Shown here piece by piece: positions 41,472 through 53,209 of a stretch of 64,000 nt of DNA. The notes under the pieces were generated by a model that saw only the letters and a list, made by a program, of their open reading frames with translations, was not told the origin of the DNA and ran no database searches. The stretch lies in contig CM070873.1 of the NCBI GenBank assembly GCA_036365515.1, positions 264,010,075 through 264,074,074 of the forward strand. Direction: 5' to 3'. How positions within the stretch are numbered: the stretch's first letter is position 1; each line of letters opens with the position of its first letter. The translations under genes and the position numbers were made by a program. The DNA comes from Torymus aiolomorphi. Its lineage: Eukaryota > Arthropoda > Insecta > Hymenoptera > Torymidae.

Positions 41472-42791
41472 GTAAGTGTAACGCGCGCGTGAAAATCTCG
41501 AGCCTAACGAGTAATTCGCAAAACCCGAGGCCCGCGTCAGCTCTCTTTCTCGAGCAATTCTGCGGCAATTCCTCCAGTCGTCGCGACTGCTAATATCCGG
41601 CAATTAAGTGGGTGTTATAATACGTAGTGAGGCTCCAGTGGGTGGGAGGGGGCGTCCGCCACCCTCTTATGGAATTAAGGTGGCTTTAGCCCGTTAGTTT
41701 TGAAAAGTTGCGCGCGCCGAACGCGGCTGAATACTAACCGCCTCATCAACAACACATGCCACATCGCGCTCGCGCACTATCTCCGCAGCACCGTGGAGCA
41801 TTAGCCCCTTACTTACACCTTTCTCTTCCGAAATTTCTAATCTTATTTCGGATAATTTTGCAAGTTCACACGCGCTCGCTGCCGTTATCGTTATCGGCGC
41901 ACGTGATCGCGAGCGCGGCAGCTCGTACGTTTACCTCAGATACGCGCCGACAAGCCACGGCCGCGCGTGTCTCGCCTCGGAATAGGTAATCCGTTCCACG
42001 TGCGCGATCATTGTTGTTCTTCTCGCCGCTCCCGATAGTTATTCTTTGTTAAATAACGGGGTCTGACGTATATAAGAATCCAGAGTGCGGCCGCGTTTAA
42101 GAACAGCAGGACTAATGGGAGAAATTTAGGGGCAGAAGGCTCGCGCGATTAATAAACATATTTCGCGAGCGGACTCTCCTCTTGCGCGCGAAAGTGGCAA
42201 AGTTTTGGGGAGAGAGAAAGATATTTAGAAGCGCGAGTTTTTACAGTGTGCCGCGCTTAAGCGGGAACGACGGGAGGAGGTGGAGAGCCAGTGCCGCGAA
42301 TTTATACGATCGCGGGAGCGCGCGCAGCTACTAGAGAAGGCGAACAGTTTGTAAGCAAGTTGCAGCCATTAGAACGAATCTCGGGGATTTAGGATCTCGC
42401 TGCCACCTAGCCACCTATACATCCTCCCAGAGAGAGAGAGAGAGAGAGAGAGAGACTACAAACTGCGCCTCTTGATTATATCTTTCCTTTTGTCTTTCGC
42501 CCGCTCCCCGTGTTTTGTCTGCTGCTTCTGCATGCTTGCCCAGCCTCGTTGCTCGCTCTTCTGCTTCTGTCTTTTTGCTAATTCAAACTTTGCTATTACT
42601 TTTTCGCCTTATATATGTACACGAGCAATGATCATAGTTTTGTAAATATTTTTGGATTTCCATCAAAGTCGCACTTCTGGTACTGTACTTCTTCAAATTA
42701 TTACGAAATAGGGATGCGCTAAGGTGGTCTCGGCTGTTTCGAAGAAAAAAGTAATAAAATGAAAAGTCGTCGGGGTGGGGGAGAAACTGGT

Positions 42792-42832
<41 letters not shown>

Positions 42833-45800
42833 TATAGCGTAGCGAGGCGCGGATTAAGCAAATGGCGGCAATAATGGCGATTATTCGGATTATGATATCA
42901 GAGCGCGAAGTGGCTTCGCCGCTAACTGCCGCGCCGCCAAATCCAGACTTCAAGACACCGGATTAAAACTATTACCACTTGGCTCTCTGTTCGTCCTACG
43001 TTTCCCCGAGCCTTCGAGTCCCGTATTCTCTCGCTCTCTTCCCACCGCAACTTTCGTATATTTACAGCCTTGAGGAAAAACATTCTTTCAGCGGCTTCCT
43101 TATTAATCCGCTATAACGGGTTTTGCCTGTGGAGTCGAGGAAAAAATGACACACTTTTTGGTGTGTGAATAATCCGTTCTAACGTTGCTTTGAGTACTAT
43201 ACAGCTTTGATTACTTCGTTTTGATTATATATGCGCAATGAATTGCGAGGACTTCGGGGATATTAAGGCGGTTGGGGAGCCGCGCAGTACTAATTATTGT
43301 TTTAAGGATTACCGTTATGTGTTTATTATACGGGGATCTCCGTTGGTAATATTCGGCTGAATTTTGCTGTCTGCAGCTAGCTCCTACGCTCAACTCTACC
43401 CACACTTATGAATAATTCTTGGCTTCTTATTTCTCGAGATCTCCTGACCTTTTTGCAGCTTTTATATGACTATTTTGTTTGAGTTTGCCATAAAAGAATT
43501 AAAAACTGTAGAAAGCAGTTTTTACCTTTTCAAAACACTTTTGGAATTTATATGAGTTTACTTATTATATTTACTCGTGACCAAAACTTTTTGAACTTCC
43601 TTATCAATTTGAATTTCAAATCAGACGTTCGATACAAAAGCAGTCAGGAACCCTAATAAAAACCGGTTGTCCACTGATATATCCTAATTTTATAGCTCCA
43701 ATCATTCCATGATGCAAGCATATAGTGTTGTGAAATACTTTAAAGATCATTTCTATATTGCTTTGAATACAGGCACAAAACAACCGGCTAATGTTGAGAA
43801 TATAAATAAAGAAAAAAGCGGCGAACCTGGCGCAAAGATAAATGCACATATATCAGGCTGGATGAACTTTCGGAAACAGAAATTATTCATAGCGGGTGCA
43901 GCGCTTTAAAAAATGTTGTCCATAAAATGGCGAAAAATGCGCGGTGCACCGTTAGTCTTTGCTCAGTTGCGGGCCAGGGCAAAAAAAATCTATAATTAAT
44001 GCGAACGAACGAGGCGATTAATCGCGGGAGGACGCTCTCGCGCGGGAACAGAGAGTGAGAAAGAGAGAGAGAGAGAGAGAGAGAATACGTGGGTCGCACA
44101 CTCTTTCAGGTATTCGTGCTCCCGAATATTTTTGGGCTATCGGTGCCGGGAGCCCGCGCCATACGGCCACATATCCTCCGCCTCCTTTGGGCATGCGTTT
44201 ATTTAAAAAATGATTTAACCTAATGGTTTTACATATGTAATCCCGATAAAAAGCCCGGCTAATCTCAGAGGGGCACGCGCGGTTGACTCCTATATATCCA
44301 GCGTAATCCATTCTCCCCCGGTGCGTGCGTTGCCACCCTCCGGCACTCTCCGATGCAGTCCATTTTCGCACCTCGCTCTTTTTTTCCTACTGCGCCGCGC
44401 GCTCCCTCTTTTTTCGATGAGCCAGCGCAAAAATCACCGGCCGACACTGTCCCGGAGAGATGAGCTTGTTTGCGAAGCGCGGAAGCGCTGGCTTGTATAA
44501 CGACGAGTGCGCGGGGGTTGTGCGCGCACCTCCACCGAGGGGAACGATATGCGCGTCACGAGCGGCAGGTATTAACTTCGCGGCTTATGCCATCGACATA
44601 TGTGTAAACTGCGTGCATTCAAGTATTTCGTTCTATTTATTTTAACTTTATTCAGAAACGCATTACAGTTTCGGAGCGATTCCACTGTCTGTCTTGTTTT
44701 GTTATAGGAAAAATATATATTCATTCAACGTAATGAAAGTATTAGAGCTATATATTTTATTTATTTCTAGTCATATTAACCGTATATTTTGCAAATCTCG
44801 CCAACGTAGACGTCTGTAATACAAAGGAACTGAGAAAATTGTGAAAAACGAGCTTGTCTAGATGAGGAAAACAAATCAATTAGAGAGACAATTACGAAAA
44901 CCAGTGGTGAATTTATTAAGAGAATTCCAGAAAAACTTGAGTTAATCTTAGTCCAGCGATTGGCCCATATCTTCTTGTAAAAGTGTCTTGACTCGCTCCC
45001 GACGCTCGATTCAACTCACCGTGAGACTTTGCAAACAATCTGCTTCCTACGAGATAAAGTGCGTGAAAGTGTCAACAAATATTTCTCAGGCACAGTTCAT
45101 CTACTTTTCCGCTTGCTGTTTAATTTTGCTTCATCAAGCTTAGTTATAAATTATTCTAGTTTATGTATAGTTTAAAGATAAATATTTATTAATCCATTTT
45201 AGTTCATTATATTTTATACAAAAATTTACATAATTGAAAAGTTTCCTTTTCAATATAACTTATTTTATTTGACTAAGGAGATTAATAATGAAAATGCAGA
45301 AACGTAATCTGGCATATAATTTTTCGTAAAGGTCAATTTGTCGGGGAAGACAAACATTCGACTATATTCATAATGTAATCTAAGGCGGACGCGGGAGCGA
45401 TATGATCGAGCGAAAAATGGCCATCCCCATAGACTTCGAGATTTGAGATTTGACGCAGAAGGCATAACATGTCAGTATTATACGAGTAAATTTCTCGGAT
45501 GTCAGCGAGATAATGTATGTAAAATTTCGGGGCCGTCGGTTGTTTAAAGTAAACAGGGCAATGATAAAGGGGGAGAGAGGCGGTCGAGCCGGGGTGATCG
45601 ATCGAGCTGTCCGATGTCCTCGTGGGGAAAAATGGTCCCGAAAGAGAAATCGAGGGACCCCCCCCCCCCAGCAATTTGGTCTCGCCTCAAGTTTACGCGG
45701 ACTTGCGGGCTTACTAGCTCCTCGCCTCTTAGCTCGTAAAGCCCCGATTGCCGACCACGCGGGAATACGAGAGAGACAGACGACGTTGGTCCATTGCCGG

Positions 45801-45947
45801 AGGGCGCAGCCGAACTATCCCTTAGTTTATTCCACCTTCGCGCAATTCGCCTAACTAGTCGCTTGGCTTCGTCGTATTTTTGAAAGTTGCTCTGTTTGAA
45901 GGATTAAAATAACGAAAATGTTTTGAATTTAAGGGAATTTATAAAGG
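41472..45947. other. GC-rich region downstream of the Nup88 exon; no further exon seen
   Basis: This begins with a GTAAGT donor, so it is probably Nup88 intron at least in part. I searched by eye for the continuation of the beta-propeller and found none. It contains GA tracts (42429-42455, 44061-44084), a compound GT/GA tract (42791-42832) and a C run (45658-45669). Confidence 0.4.
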
Positions 45948-47886
45948 TATATGGGAGCGTCCAGCAGAAACGGGCCACCGAGCGCGCGCGGTGCCTTTTC
46001 CGCGTAAAAGGCGCTCTGTTTAACTCGTTCATAATCGTATGCTGCGTCTTTGAAAAAAAAACCAAGGACCTATATCGATAGATTTTTTTCTGCTCTTTCC
46101 AATTGCGCCATTGTTTTTATTGCGAAACGCGTTCTTCCGGACGAAAACTCGAGTTGAATATTGAAAGCCATTTTTCTCAAAGTATATCATGTTTTTTTTC
46201 AAAATAAACTACACCATTGGAAAGTACAACTCTTAAGCTTCAAAACCCTATCTTGGAGAAGTTGGAGAAATAAAGGGTTTAAAAGTAACAACATGAAAAA
46301 GACAGCGCCGAGGGTCCGCGCGAGCCCCTCGCGCCCGTGCGTACGGCACGTTTAAGTGCACGCTCTATTCAATTCGCTAATAATCGTGTACCAAGTCTCT
46401 GAAAAAAGAACTAAGGACATATATCGATAGATTTTTTCCTGCTCTTTCCAATGTTGCTATTATTTTTATTCCGAAATGCTTCCTTCTAGTTGAAAATTCC
46501 ATTTGAATGTTTAAACTCTATTTTTTTCAATAAAATATCAGTCTTTTCTTCAAAATGAATTATATTCTTCAAAAGTACAAGTCTTAAACTATAAAATATT
46601 ATATTTTTAAGTTGAAACATGAAAAGTTCAAAAATAATAAGATCAAAAAGACAGCGGCTGCCCGAACTTTTTACGCTATGCTCAAGGGCGGATTAATACA
46701 CGCGATGTGCTATTTCACCCTTTCTTTTTTGTAAATATAAAATGTTTTGTAACTTACAATGCCAATGCGTGGACATAATTTTGTGGATCTAGTTGTAACA
46801 GTTAGTATAATATTACAATGAACTTTGTTCATTTATATAACAAAATTTGAAAAACATAATATATTAAACATAAAAATATCCATGAACGCACTGAAAGCAG
46901 TGAAACAGAAATTTAAAATAACCTTATAGATTGTTTAATCTGGCATAACAATATTACCTTTTCCTTTAAATTCTAATTTTTTTACATTTTTTTGATTTTA
47001 TAAGAATTGTCCTTTTTGCGACATCCGCTTCTTTCTTTGTTTGAGTTTTAAGTACTTTTTCTTTTTTGATCGGTGGATATAATTGAGAATCTTCTGACGC
47101 TGAAAATCTTTTAAGTTCTAACTTTTTGGCATCATTTAATAATTTAATACAATGAAACAATTGAGTTCCAGGTATTGTCTTAGCTGAGGCTAGCCTGTTT
47201 TGTAACTTTTCTGTAGCCTTTAAGTAATCGTCTTTTGATGAAAAAAAGCACTCAATATTTTTGAAATACTCAGTTGCCCATTTGTATAAATCTTTGGGCG
47301 TCAATATATAATTGTCGGATACTTTCCGTAAACTTTCTCGTCTGGCATTGCTTTTCACGGAAGCACCTATTCCATCACATGCATTTTTTCCGTGGGCTGT
47401 TGCATGAAAATGCCACTCAGCATCAACAGCAAAATGACTTGGTACACGATTATTAGCGAATTGAATAGAGCGTGCACTTAAACGTGCCGTACGCACGGGC
47501 GCGAGGGGCTCGCGCGGACCCTCGGCGCTGTCTTTTTCATGTTGTTACTTTTAAACCCTTTATTTCTCCAACTTCTCCAAGATAGGGTTTTGAAGCTTAA
47601 GAGTTGTACTTTCCAATGGTGTAGTTTATTTTGAAAAAAAACATGATATACTTTGAGAAAAATGGCTTTCAATATTCAACTCGAGTTTTCGTCCGGAAGA
47701 AAGCGTTTCGCAATAAAAACAATGGCACCATTGGAAAGAGCAGGCAAAAATCTATCGATATAGGTCCTTGGTTTTTTTTTCAAAGACGCAGCATACGATT
47801 ATGAACGAGTTAAACAGAGCGCCTTTTACGCGGAAAAAGGCACCGCGCGCGCTCGGTGGCCCGTTTCTGCTGGACGCTCCCATATA
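45948..47886. mobile_element. Long-armed inverted-repeat element, 1.94 kb, carrying one ORF
   Basis: Arms of about 450 bp (45948-46397 and 47436-47886) are almost identical inverted copies, so each encodes the same 64-residue frame (46161-46355 plus, 47478-47672 minus). Within the left side a unit (46020-46345) is followed in tandem by a diverged copy (46370-46680). The centre holds a minus-strand ORF whose start lies inside the right arm. No convincing target duplication was found at the ends. The right end abuts degenerate gag sequence. Long arms plus an internal ORF fit a Mutator-like or foldback DNA transposon, but the superfamily is not established. Confidence 0.7.
46966..47496 (-). CDS. 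Mobile-element ORF with AEWHFHATAHGK..CDGIG motif, 176 aa
   Basis: This is the only sizeable ORF in the long-armed element. Residues near 27-45 read AEWHFHATAHGKNACDGIG and are followed by TPKDLYKWA. As I recall it, this motif order (W-H-F-x-A-x-x-H-G-K-x-x-C-D-G-[IV]-G, then a T-P-x-x-L/F-x-W-A block, then an IPGTQ motif) recurs in repetitive uncharacterised arthropod proteins that behave like transposon products. The C-terminus is strongly basic (KKEKVLKTQTKK, KSKKCKK), suitable for nucleic-acid binding or nuclear entry. The first about 20 residues lie in the inverted-repeat arm. It is much shorter than a full transposase, so it is probably the C-terminal part of a truncated gene. Catalytic residues were not identified. 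Confidence 0.5.
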   Translation of the reverse strand: MRTARLSARSIQFANNRVPSHFAVDAEWHFHATAHGKNACDGIGASVKSNARRESLRKVSDNYILTPKDLYKWATEYFKNIECFFSSKDDYLKATEKLQNRLASAKTIPGTQLFHCIKLLNDAKKLELKRFSASEDSQLYPPIKKEKVLKTQTKKEADVAKRTILIKSKKCKKIRI

Positions 47887-49293
47887 TTGCCCCAGTGACG
47901 TAACCTTGAACCCAACGAGAAACCCATTATTACCTCACTTTTCCGAATTACCGTACGCTAGAACAAATGGAAATTACATTCAGGCGGCTACGACTCGCGC
48001 TCGCGATAACAGGTCTCTGATAACACAAACGCGAGAGTCAGCAAGTGTTCTATCATTTCCGCAGACATTAAGATTTATACTGCATTTTGACGGAGACCCC
48101 GACAACCTAAATTTATTTTGCGTTTCAGTGAGGCGTGTGCTATTGCCACTTTTGGGCACGAAAATGAACAATATATGTTATTTTCGCTCTCGCCGACAAA
48201 CTCACAGGTCGCGCAGCAGTCGGTTATAGAACCTGATTACCCAGCTATAGTTCCATCGAACAGCTACTAATTGATTTGACAACGCAATATAGTAATGGTG
48301 GGAATCGCGGATGAAATAATCACGAAAATAAAAGTGATCAGTCAGCAGCAGGGCGAGGCAGCGGGGAACTTCGGATTGCGGGTGCAAAAATTACATAATC
48401 GCTTATTAACGATTTATGACTCAGCGCCTGATCTCGATCCCGCTAATCGCAACTTGCTCAAACATACCGCAGAGCGTCCCCGCTCACTGAGCGAAGCTAT
48501 CCGACTCGCAATTGACTACACGCCAGCGCACTGCCATTCCGAATCATGCGGCACCGATACCAACCTAATCCTTTCACCAGCCACAGTCAGGCCAGTCTCT
48601 TCAACAAATACAGCCAGTGCAACCGCTTCAACAGTTATAGCAAGCACCATCGACTCACCTGCTGCACTAGCTCTGCCTGCACCCCCGCTCTAACAAATGC
48701 AGCAAATGACACCAATTCAACAGATGCAGCGAATATCGCCAATTAAGCAGCTGCTGCAAGCAGTTATGGCACCACAAACGCTTCATACTGTGACGCAGCA
48801 ACCTCAGCCGCTTGCGTCGTCGGGTACACTCACGTTTAGCAGCTCGTCAGTCCCACAAGATACAGCGCAAATACTAAGAGCGCTTGTTGACGTATTGCAG
48901 AAAAAATCCTGCAAATTCTGTGGTCGTAAAGGGCACACGGAAGATACGTGTCGTAGAAAACTCACATGCGAATATTACGGAAGATCAGGACATACAATAA
49001 GCAATTGTTATACGATCAAGAAATACTTACGTTCCGCGCGATTACAGCCAAATCGCTGCAACGATGCGCCAAACAATAACAACAATAATCAAAACCGCCG
49101 TTACAACAATAGGTATCGAGGAGGCAGATACCAAAATAATCAGAACAATAATGGCAATGTGCAGTTAAACGACAGTAGCACACAAAGTGGAGGGCCACAG
49201 AGTGCACCTCCCGAAGATCAATTTAAGCAAGCGCAAAATAATGCGCAAGCCATATCGCCAACAAATAATAGCGTGCTACATTTAAACTCGTAG
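47887..49293 (+). pseudogene. Degenerate LTR-retroelement gag with CCHC zinc knuckle
   Basis: Gag forms the capsid-like particle of LTR retroelements and binds their RNA. Three pieces are visible: a capsid-like start (47887 to about 48170, including FDGDPDNLNLFCVSVRRVL), a second block (48295-48693, including GNFGLRVQKLHNRLL), and a Q/P-rich plus nucleocapsid block (48697-49293). The first two are in different frames, and an in-frame TAA at 48691-48693 separates the second and third. The nucleocapsid has one intact knuckle, CKFCGRKGHTEDTC. A second follows with the second Cys replaced (CEYYGRSGHTISNC). An Asn/Arg-rich tail ends at TAG 49291-49293. The 5' side is cut by the long-armed element. 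Resemblance is to Ty3/Gypsy-type gag; the copy is clearly dead. Confidence 0.75.
49281..49287 (+). promoter_or_regulatory. Candidate -1 ribosomal frameshift heptamer TTTAAAC
   Basis: In the gag frame the codons read CAT TTA AAC TCG TAG, so the heptamer T-TTA-AAC has the exact X-XXY-YYZ phase needed for -1 slippage, with the stop one codon later. The -1 frame is open from the slip site to 49775, as expected for gag-pol overlap. No strong downstream stem or pseudoknot was confirmed by eye. Confidence 0.5.
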
Positions 49294-49775
49294 ATCGTTC
49301 GGCGCAGCCCTCAGGCGTCGAGCATTCTTTAGCAGTCTCGGATGCACCACCAGCAAGAATTTTTATTTCAAGAGCAATTAAGAAAAAAGGCTTGGATCGT
49401 AACAAGAAAATAAAGCTCGAAAAATCAGATTCTGAAGACACTCAAGATATACGATCTCATAAGAATAAATACAACGAGCAAGTCAGATCAGCATCCAAAG
49501 ACCAAAGCTCTTTAATACGCGAAATCTTACCACAGTTATCAAACAAACTTCACGCAAAACTGACAGTCGATATACAAGAACGTAAGTTTCACGGTAAAGA
49601 AGGGATACGCACAGATATCAGAGAAGCCGAAACTCATGCAGGCCTGTATAAAATACTCTCCAGAGATAATAATAACCTCGAATCCGTATTCTCCAGCGTC
49701 GTACAACAATCCGAAAAACCTTCTCATAATATAAAGGCAAAAGATTATTATCAGTTAGTAAACATACCCTGGTAG
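49288..49775 (+). pseudogene. Open frame in the -1 (pol) frame after gag, no enzyme domain seen
   Basis: The frame reached by -1 slippage at 49281-49287 stays open for about 160 codons. It is charged and hydrophilic, with KKIKLEKSDSEDTQD, LSNKLHAKLTVDIQERKFHG and a Ser/Lys-rich end, and stops at 49773-49775. I see no aspartic protease DTG/DSG motif and no reverse-transcriptase YxDD. It could be a linker region before a deleted pol, or chance-open sequence. Its position and frame are the main argument. Confidence 0.4.
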
Positions 49776-51233
49776 AAATTCATCTATATGAAATGGCAAG
49801 AAGTTAGAAAATAGCTAGTAAAACTGGCTAATTAATCGCTATGATGAAACGATGTTTCGACCATTATTTGCTTATTTCTTAGATTGACGTAACAACAAAA
49901 TATTCGCATTTGATTTACTTATTAATTTTATCTTTGATGAAAGAGCATTTTAATGCTCTTAATAATATAATTCGTAAAGTGCATTGGATGGCTTACCAAA
50001 ATATAAATAAATAACATTAACTAATAAATCATTTTATTCCCATCTCTACTATAATCGCCATTTTATAACCTGAAAAGCGGGGCAAAAGTGGCGTCTGATT
50101 CCCTCTTTTACTTTATTCCCGCATATGCCGGAATAAAGTAAATTAGCGGGAATAAAATAACATAGTCTAATTTTTTACGTTTATGGTGAAATGGGTTAAA
50201 ACTAACAAAATTATAACACATAAATACAAAATAACTTTTCAAACCTATGAAATGGCCACAGTGGAGATGGGAATAAAGTACTATATGTAACACGGGACTA
50301 CAGTCGATCATTCCCTTAGGTGATCACTGCAACTCACCCGCTGGAATAATCTGCGACTTTAGTCTCTTATTACATAATGTACTACGTTGTACTTATTCTA
50401 TGAATAATTCAGCAAAACTTTTATTTCTTCATCTGATTCTGTCTCTCTCACTCCTTGTCATAACAGCAAGCCTTCTACTATAAGACATTTGCAGACTAAA
50501 GAAGCTGGTCAGTTTTAATACCTTTAAAATAGTCAAAAACAAGCTTGTGTAGAAAAAAAGAGAGATAAACGGGATTTTTCCAGTATTTTGAGAATTGTTG
50601 TCTAACGTTATGAATTCTCGGGAAACCGCGAAAGTCGCGAAGCGCGCACTGCTCCCCATTCCACCGCGCCGACAGGGCGATTCGAGCGGCGCTGTGCGCA
50701 GCGTGTCACACGCCTACAATGATTATATGAGTCTAAGGGCTGATAGTTTCCAGGCTGAGAAATGTAACGAAGCCTCTGATTGGTCCGCTCCGAAGGTCCA
50801 AGCGGGAGGCCGCGGCGACGCCGGCGATCTGCACCAGTCCGGTTGGTATCCGTCAATTTTGTATATTTCTTCTTTTAATAAACCAACTTATTTAAGAAAC
50901 GAGAAGCTGTTAGTTATTTCCATACCTCCTCTACCCCGAGATACGCTCCCCGGAGATTCAAACAATTCTCTTACACTTGTGCTTGTATTAAAAAAACTCA
51001 TTCTATTTTTCAATCGATTAAATTGCCAAATAGTAGGAGAAAAAGCGTTTCATCAGGAGTTAGAAACTGGACAAGAAAAATTCCTATTTTATAGCGAGTT
51101 TCTAATATAAATGGTCAGTTATTAGTTATAAAATGTTTTGGATTTCCACCAGGGTGAGCATGAAGTCTAATATCGATAGATGGAAGAGTCTGACCCTGCT
51201 TCTGGGAGAGCCAGCGATGCGATAAGCAAATCA
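49776..51233. other. No gene assigned; possible LTR-like segment
   Basis: AT-rich DNA contains AATAAA signals and GGAATAAAGT-type repeats (50110-50150). At about 50630-50900 a GC-rich stretch including CTGATTGGTCCGCTCC is followed by AATAAA, which resembles an LTR promoter and poly-A region. No second copy was found, so the LTR idea is unproven. Confidence 0.3.
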
Positions 51234-52480
51234 CTTGCAAACGCCGCATAGAAAGAAAAAATGACACTTCAGTAACCTTCCGCGACGCTTTTTTCCGCGA
51301 TGGCCCCGAAAATTCGAGTAGAGGCTCCTCGTCTCAAGTTTCCTCGCGCAGCTCGACTAACGTGCTGACACATGTGTACATACGTAAGAAGCAGTGCGCC
51401 GACCCCCAAGCAGAATTGCAGCGCTCGGATGACATACCAGACGTTTCTGTTGGCAACTCCTTATTTTACTCGCTGTTAAAAATCTTAAACTTAAATATTT
51501 CAGCAATAAGTTTTAGAAGGCGTTTGTTAAAATATTCGGCACTGGGCCAATGTGGCGATCCACAGTCTGCAAATAGTACATTTCGACACGGGTGGGGAAG
51601 TCGATTATTTAGCTGGTGTGACTTTTTGCACGAGCGAAGCGAGTGCGAAAAAGTCACACCACCTAAATAATCGACTTACGCACTAGTTTCGAACGGTATT
51701 TTATACCACGAGCGCCGAAAAATCATATCAAAGTTGTGATTTTGAGGTTAGAGTGGTATAAAAGAATTTTAACATCTGATTGCGAGTACGGTGACGTAGA
51801 CTGCGCTTATCTCTTTGCGCGCGAATTTGATGAAACTATCTGCATTCATTACCGCATATCGAAAAACAATATAATTTACTTTCATCTCATTGCTAATAAT
51901 ACAACGCAATTTATTCACTTGCATTTAGAAGATAGATACTTCACGCCTTATCTTCCCGTTTTAGTACATACAAATTGGCAAAACGAGAATATACACCCAC
52001 TCGAAAATTTAAACGATACAGGAAACGATTCAGAGAGTTCCCGCTCTAGCTCTCGGACAGACAGTATACGCACTAAGAATGAAAATGAAACCGAAAGAAA
52101 TATAAACCTTTCGGGTGCAAATAACAGAAATATTGATGCGTCAGATGAATCCGGTCACTGCTACCCAGCCTCGCACAGCGAGCCTGGTGCTCGGCATACT
52201 GTATCCCACTCCAATTCTTCTCGAATCAGTCAGCCATCTGAAAATTGAATGGGTTTTACTGAAGACCCTAGGCAAAATCTGAGTGATACATCAGGATCGA
52301 ATCGATCCAGCGGAGTTCCAAAAGAGCCCCAGCCACCTACAAACCACATAAATGCGCAATCAGCACGTACCGGCGGTACGTTGCGGCGCTGTCTCGTCGC
52401 AAGCCAAGGCCACCACGCGAAAAACCACCTTGGGCTTTGCAAGAAGGAGAAGAGCCACCACCTTTCGCAAAACTGACTAT
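51234..52480 (+). pseudogene. OTU-type cysteine-protease-like gene, split by a hairpin repeat
   Basis: OTU proteases remove ubiquitin, and OTU domains occur in several viruses and some retroelement polyproteins. Before the insert, the frame ending near 51571 contains DIPDVSVGNSLFYSLLKIL, resembling the OTU active-site block where D-G-N-C-L-F is usual. After the insert the frame from about 51771 contains CEYGDVDCAYLFAREFDETI and IHLHLEDRYFTPYLP, resembling the later OTU strands and the histidine block. The Cys position reads Ser and the expected His position reads Tyr, so it should be inactive. A Ser/Asn-rich linker, an in-frame TGA (52246-52248) and a Pro-rich segment in shifted frame follow. 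The OTU call is by motif order and spacing only and is moderate at best. Confidence 0.45.
51571..51770 (+). mobile_element. Dispersed hairpin repeat, copy 2, inserted in the OTU-like frame
   Basis: About 200 bp homologous to the inverted sequence at 1-207. The central hairpin arms (AGCTGGTGTGACTTTTTGCA region and complement) surround CGAGCGAAGCGAG. It splits the two OTU-like blocks. Exact ends and target duplication are unclear. Confidence 0.75.
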
Positions 52481-52632
52481 TATATGTTGAGGGAACACCC
52501 ATTCATATGTCAAGAAAATATATGATACTTACAATAGTCTTTGCAGATGGATTTCTTAACACAGAAATTTTAACGTCATAGAATCAAGAAATCTCCTATT
52601 TTTACATTTTTAATACTAAGCATATTCGTTTT

Positions 52633-53209
52633 GTTTTATTTTTTTTTTTAACCGCGGCTATCGGACGCAGCAAAAAAAAAATAAATAAAAAAGGAAAACA
52701 AAAACGAAAAGAAATGCAATACGAATACGAGCAGCTCCGAAAAGTTAGAACAGCTGGACAATAAGCTTTCAATATAACTTAAACATAATTCGAAATAATT
52801 TTGACGGACACCAGACGAACTTTTAGTAACAGCATTTATTTGTAAATTGCCAACGTTTCGGAAGTATTTTCCACTTCCTTCTTCAGGGCTTATAAATCTA
52901 TGCGTCACATTATGTCGGTCTTAAGTAATATACAGTTTATTCTATATTACTTAAGACCGACATAATGTGACGCATAGATTTATAAGCCCTGAAGAAGGAA
53001 GTGAAAAATACTTCCGAAACGTTGGCAATTTACAAATAAATGCTGTTACTAAAAGTTCGTCTGGTGTCCGTCAAAATTATTTCAAATAAATACTACGAAC
53101 GTTATCTCCATTAAACACAATTCGTTTTTCTTTTAATTTTTTAATGGCAGGTAACGGACGCCGTAGAAAGTAAAAAAAAAGTTGAAAAAAAAGTAAACAA
53201 ACGAAAATT
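52633..53209. repeat. Two homologous lysine-rich 75-bp units flanking a hairpin
   Basis: Units at 52633-52712 and 53130-53209 share a TTCGTTTT..TTTTAA pyrimidine stretch, CGGACGC and a following A/G-rich tract with ACGAAAA. In one frame both read as runs of Lys with GRSKKK or ESKKK. The hairpin element lies between them, so they may be a local duplication. Confidence 0.5.
52793..53083. mobile_element. Hairpin (foldback) element, 291 bp
   Basis: Arms of about 140 bp are near-perfect inverted copies around TTTATTC at about 52936, including GACGGACACCAGACGAAC and GTGACGCATAGATTTATAAG. There is no ORF. The outer ends read GAAATAATTTTG. This is a MITE-like unit. Confidence 0.85.

Noticed and set aside
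41298..41603. Minus-strand frames over the Nup88 exon
   Set aside because: They are antisense shadows of the plus-strand exon, which alone has protein similarity and splice sites.
46161..47672. Two identical 64-residue frames on opposite strands
   Set aside because: They arise because the inverted-repeat arms are near identical; there is no evidence of a protein.
50595..51110. 171-codon frame upstream of the OTU-like gene
   Set aside because: It has no recognisable domain, mixed composition and an internal LTR-like promoter and poly-A appearance; treated as non-coding.
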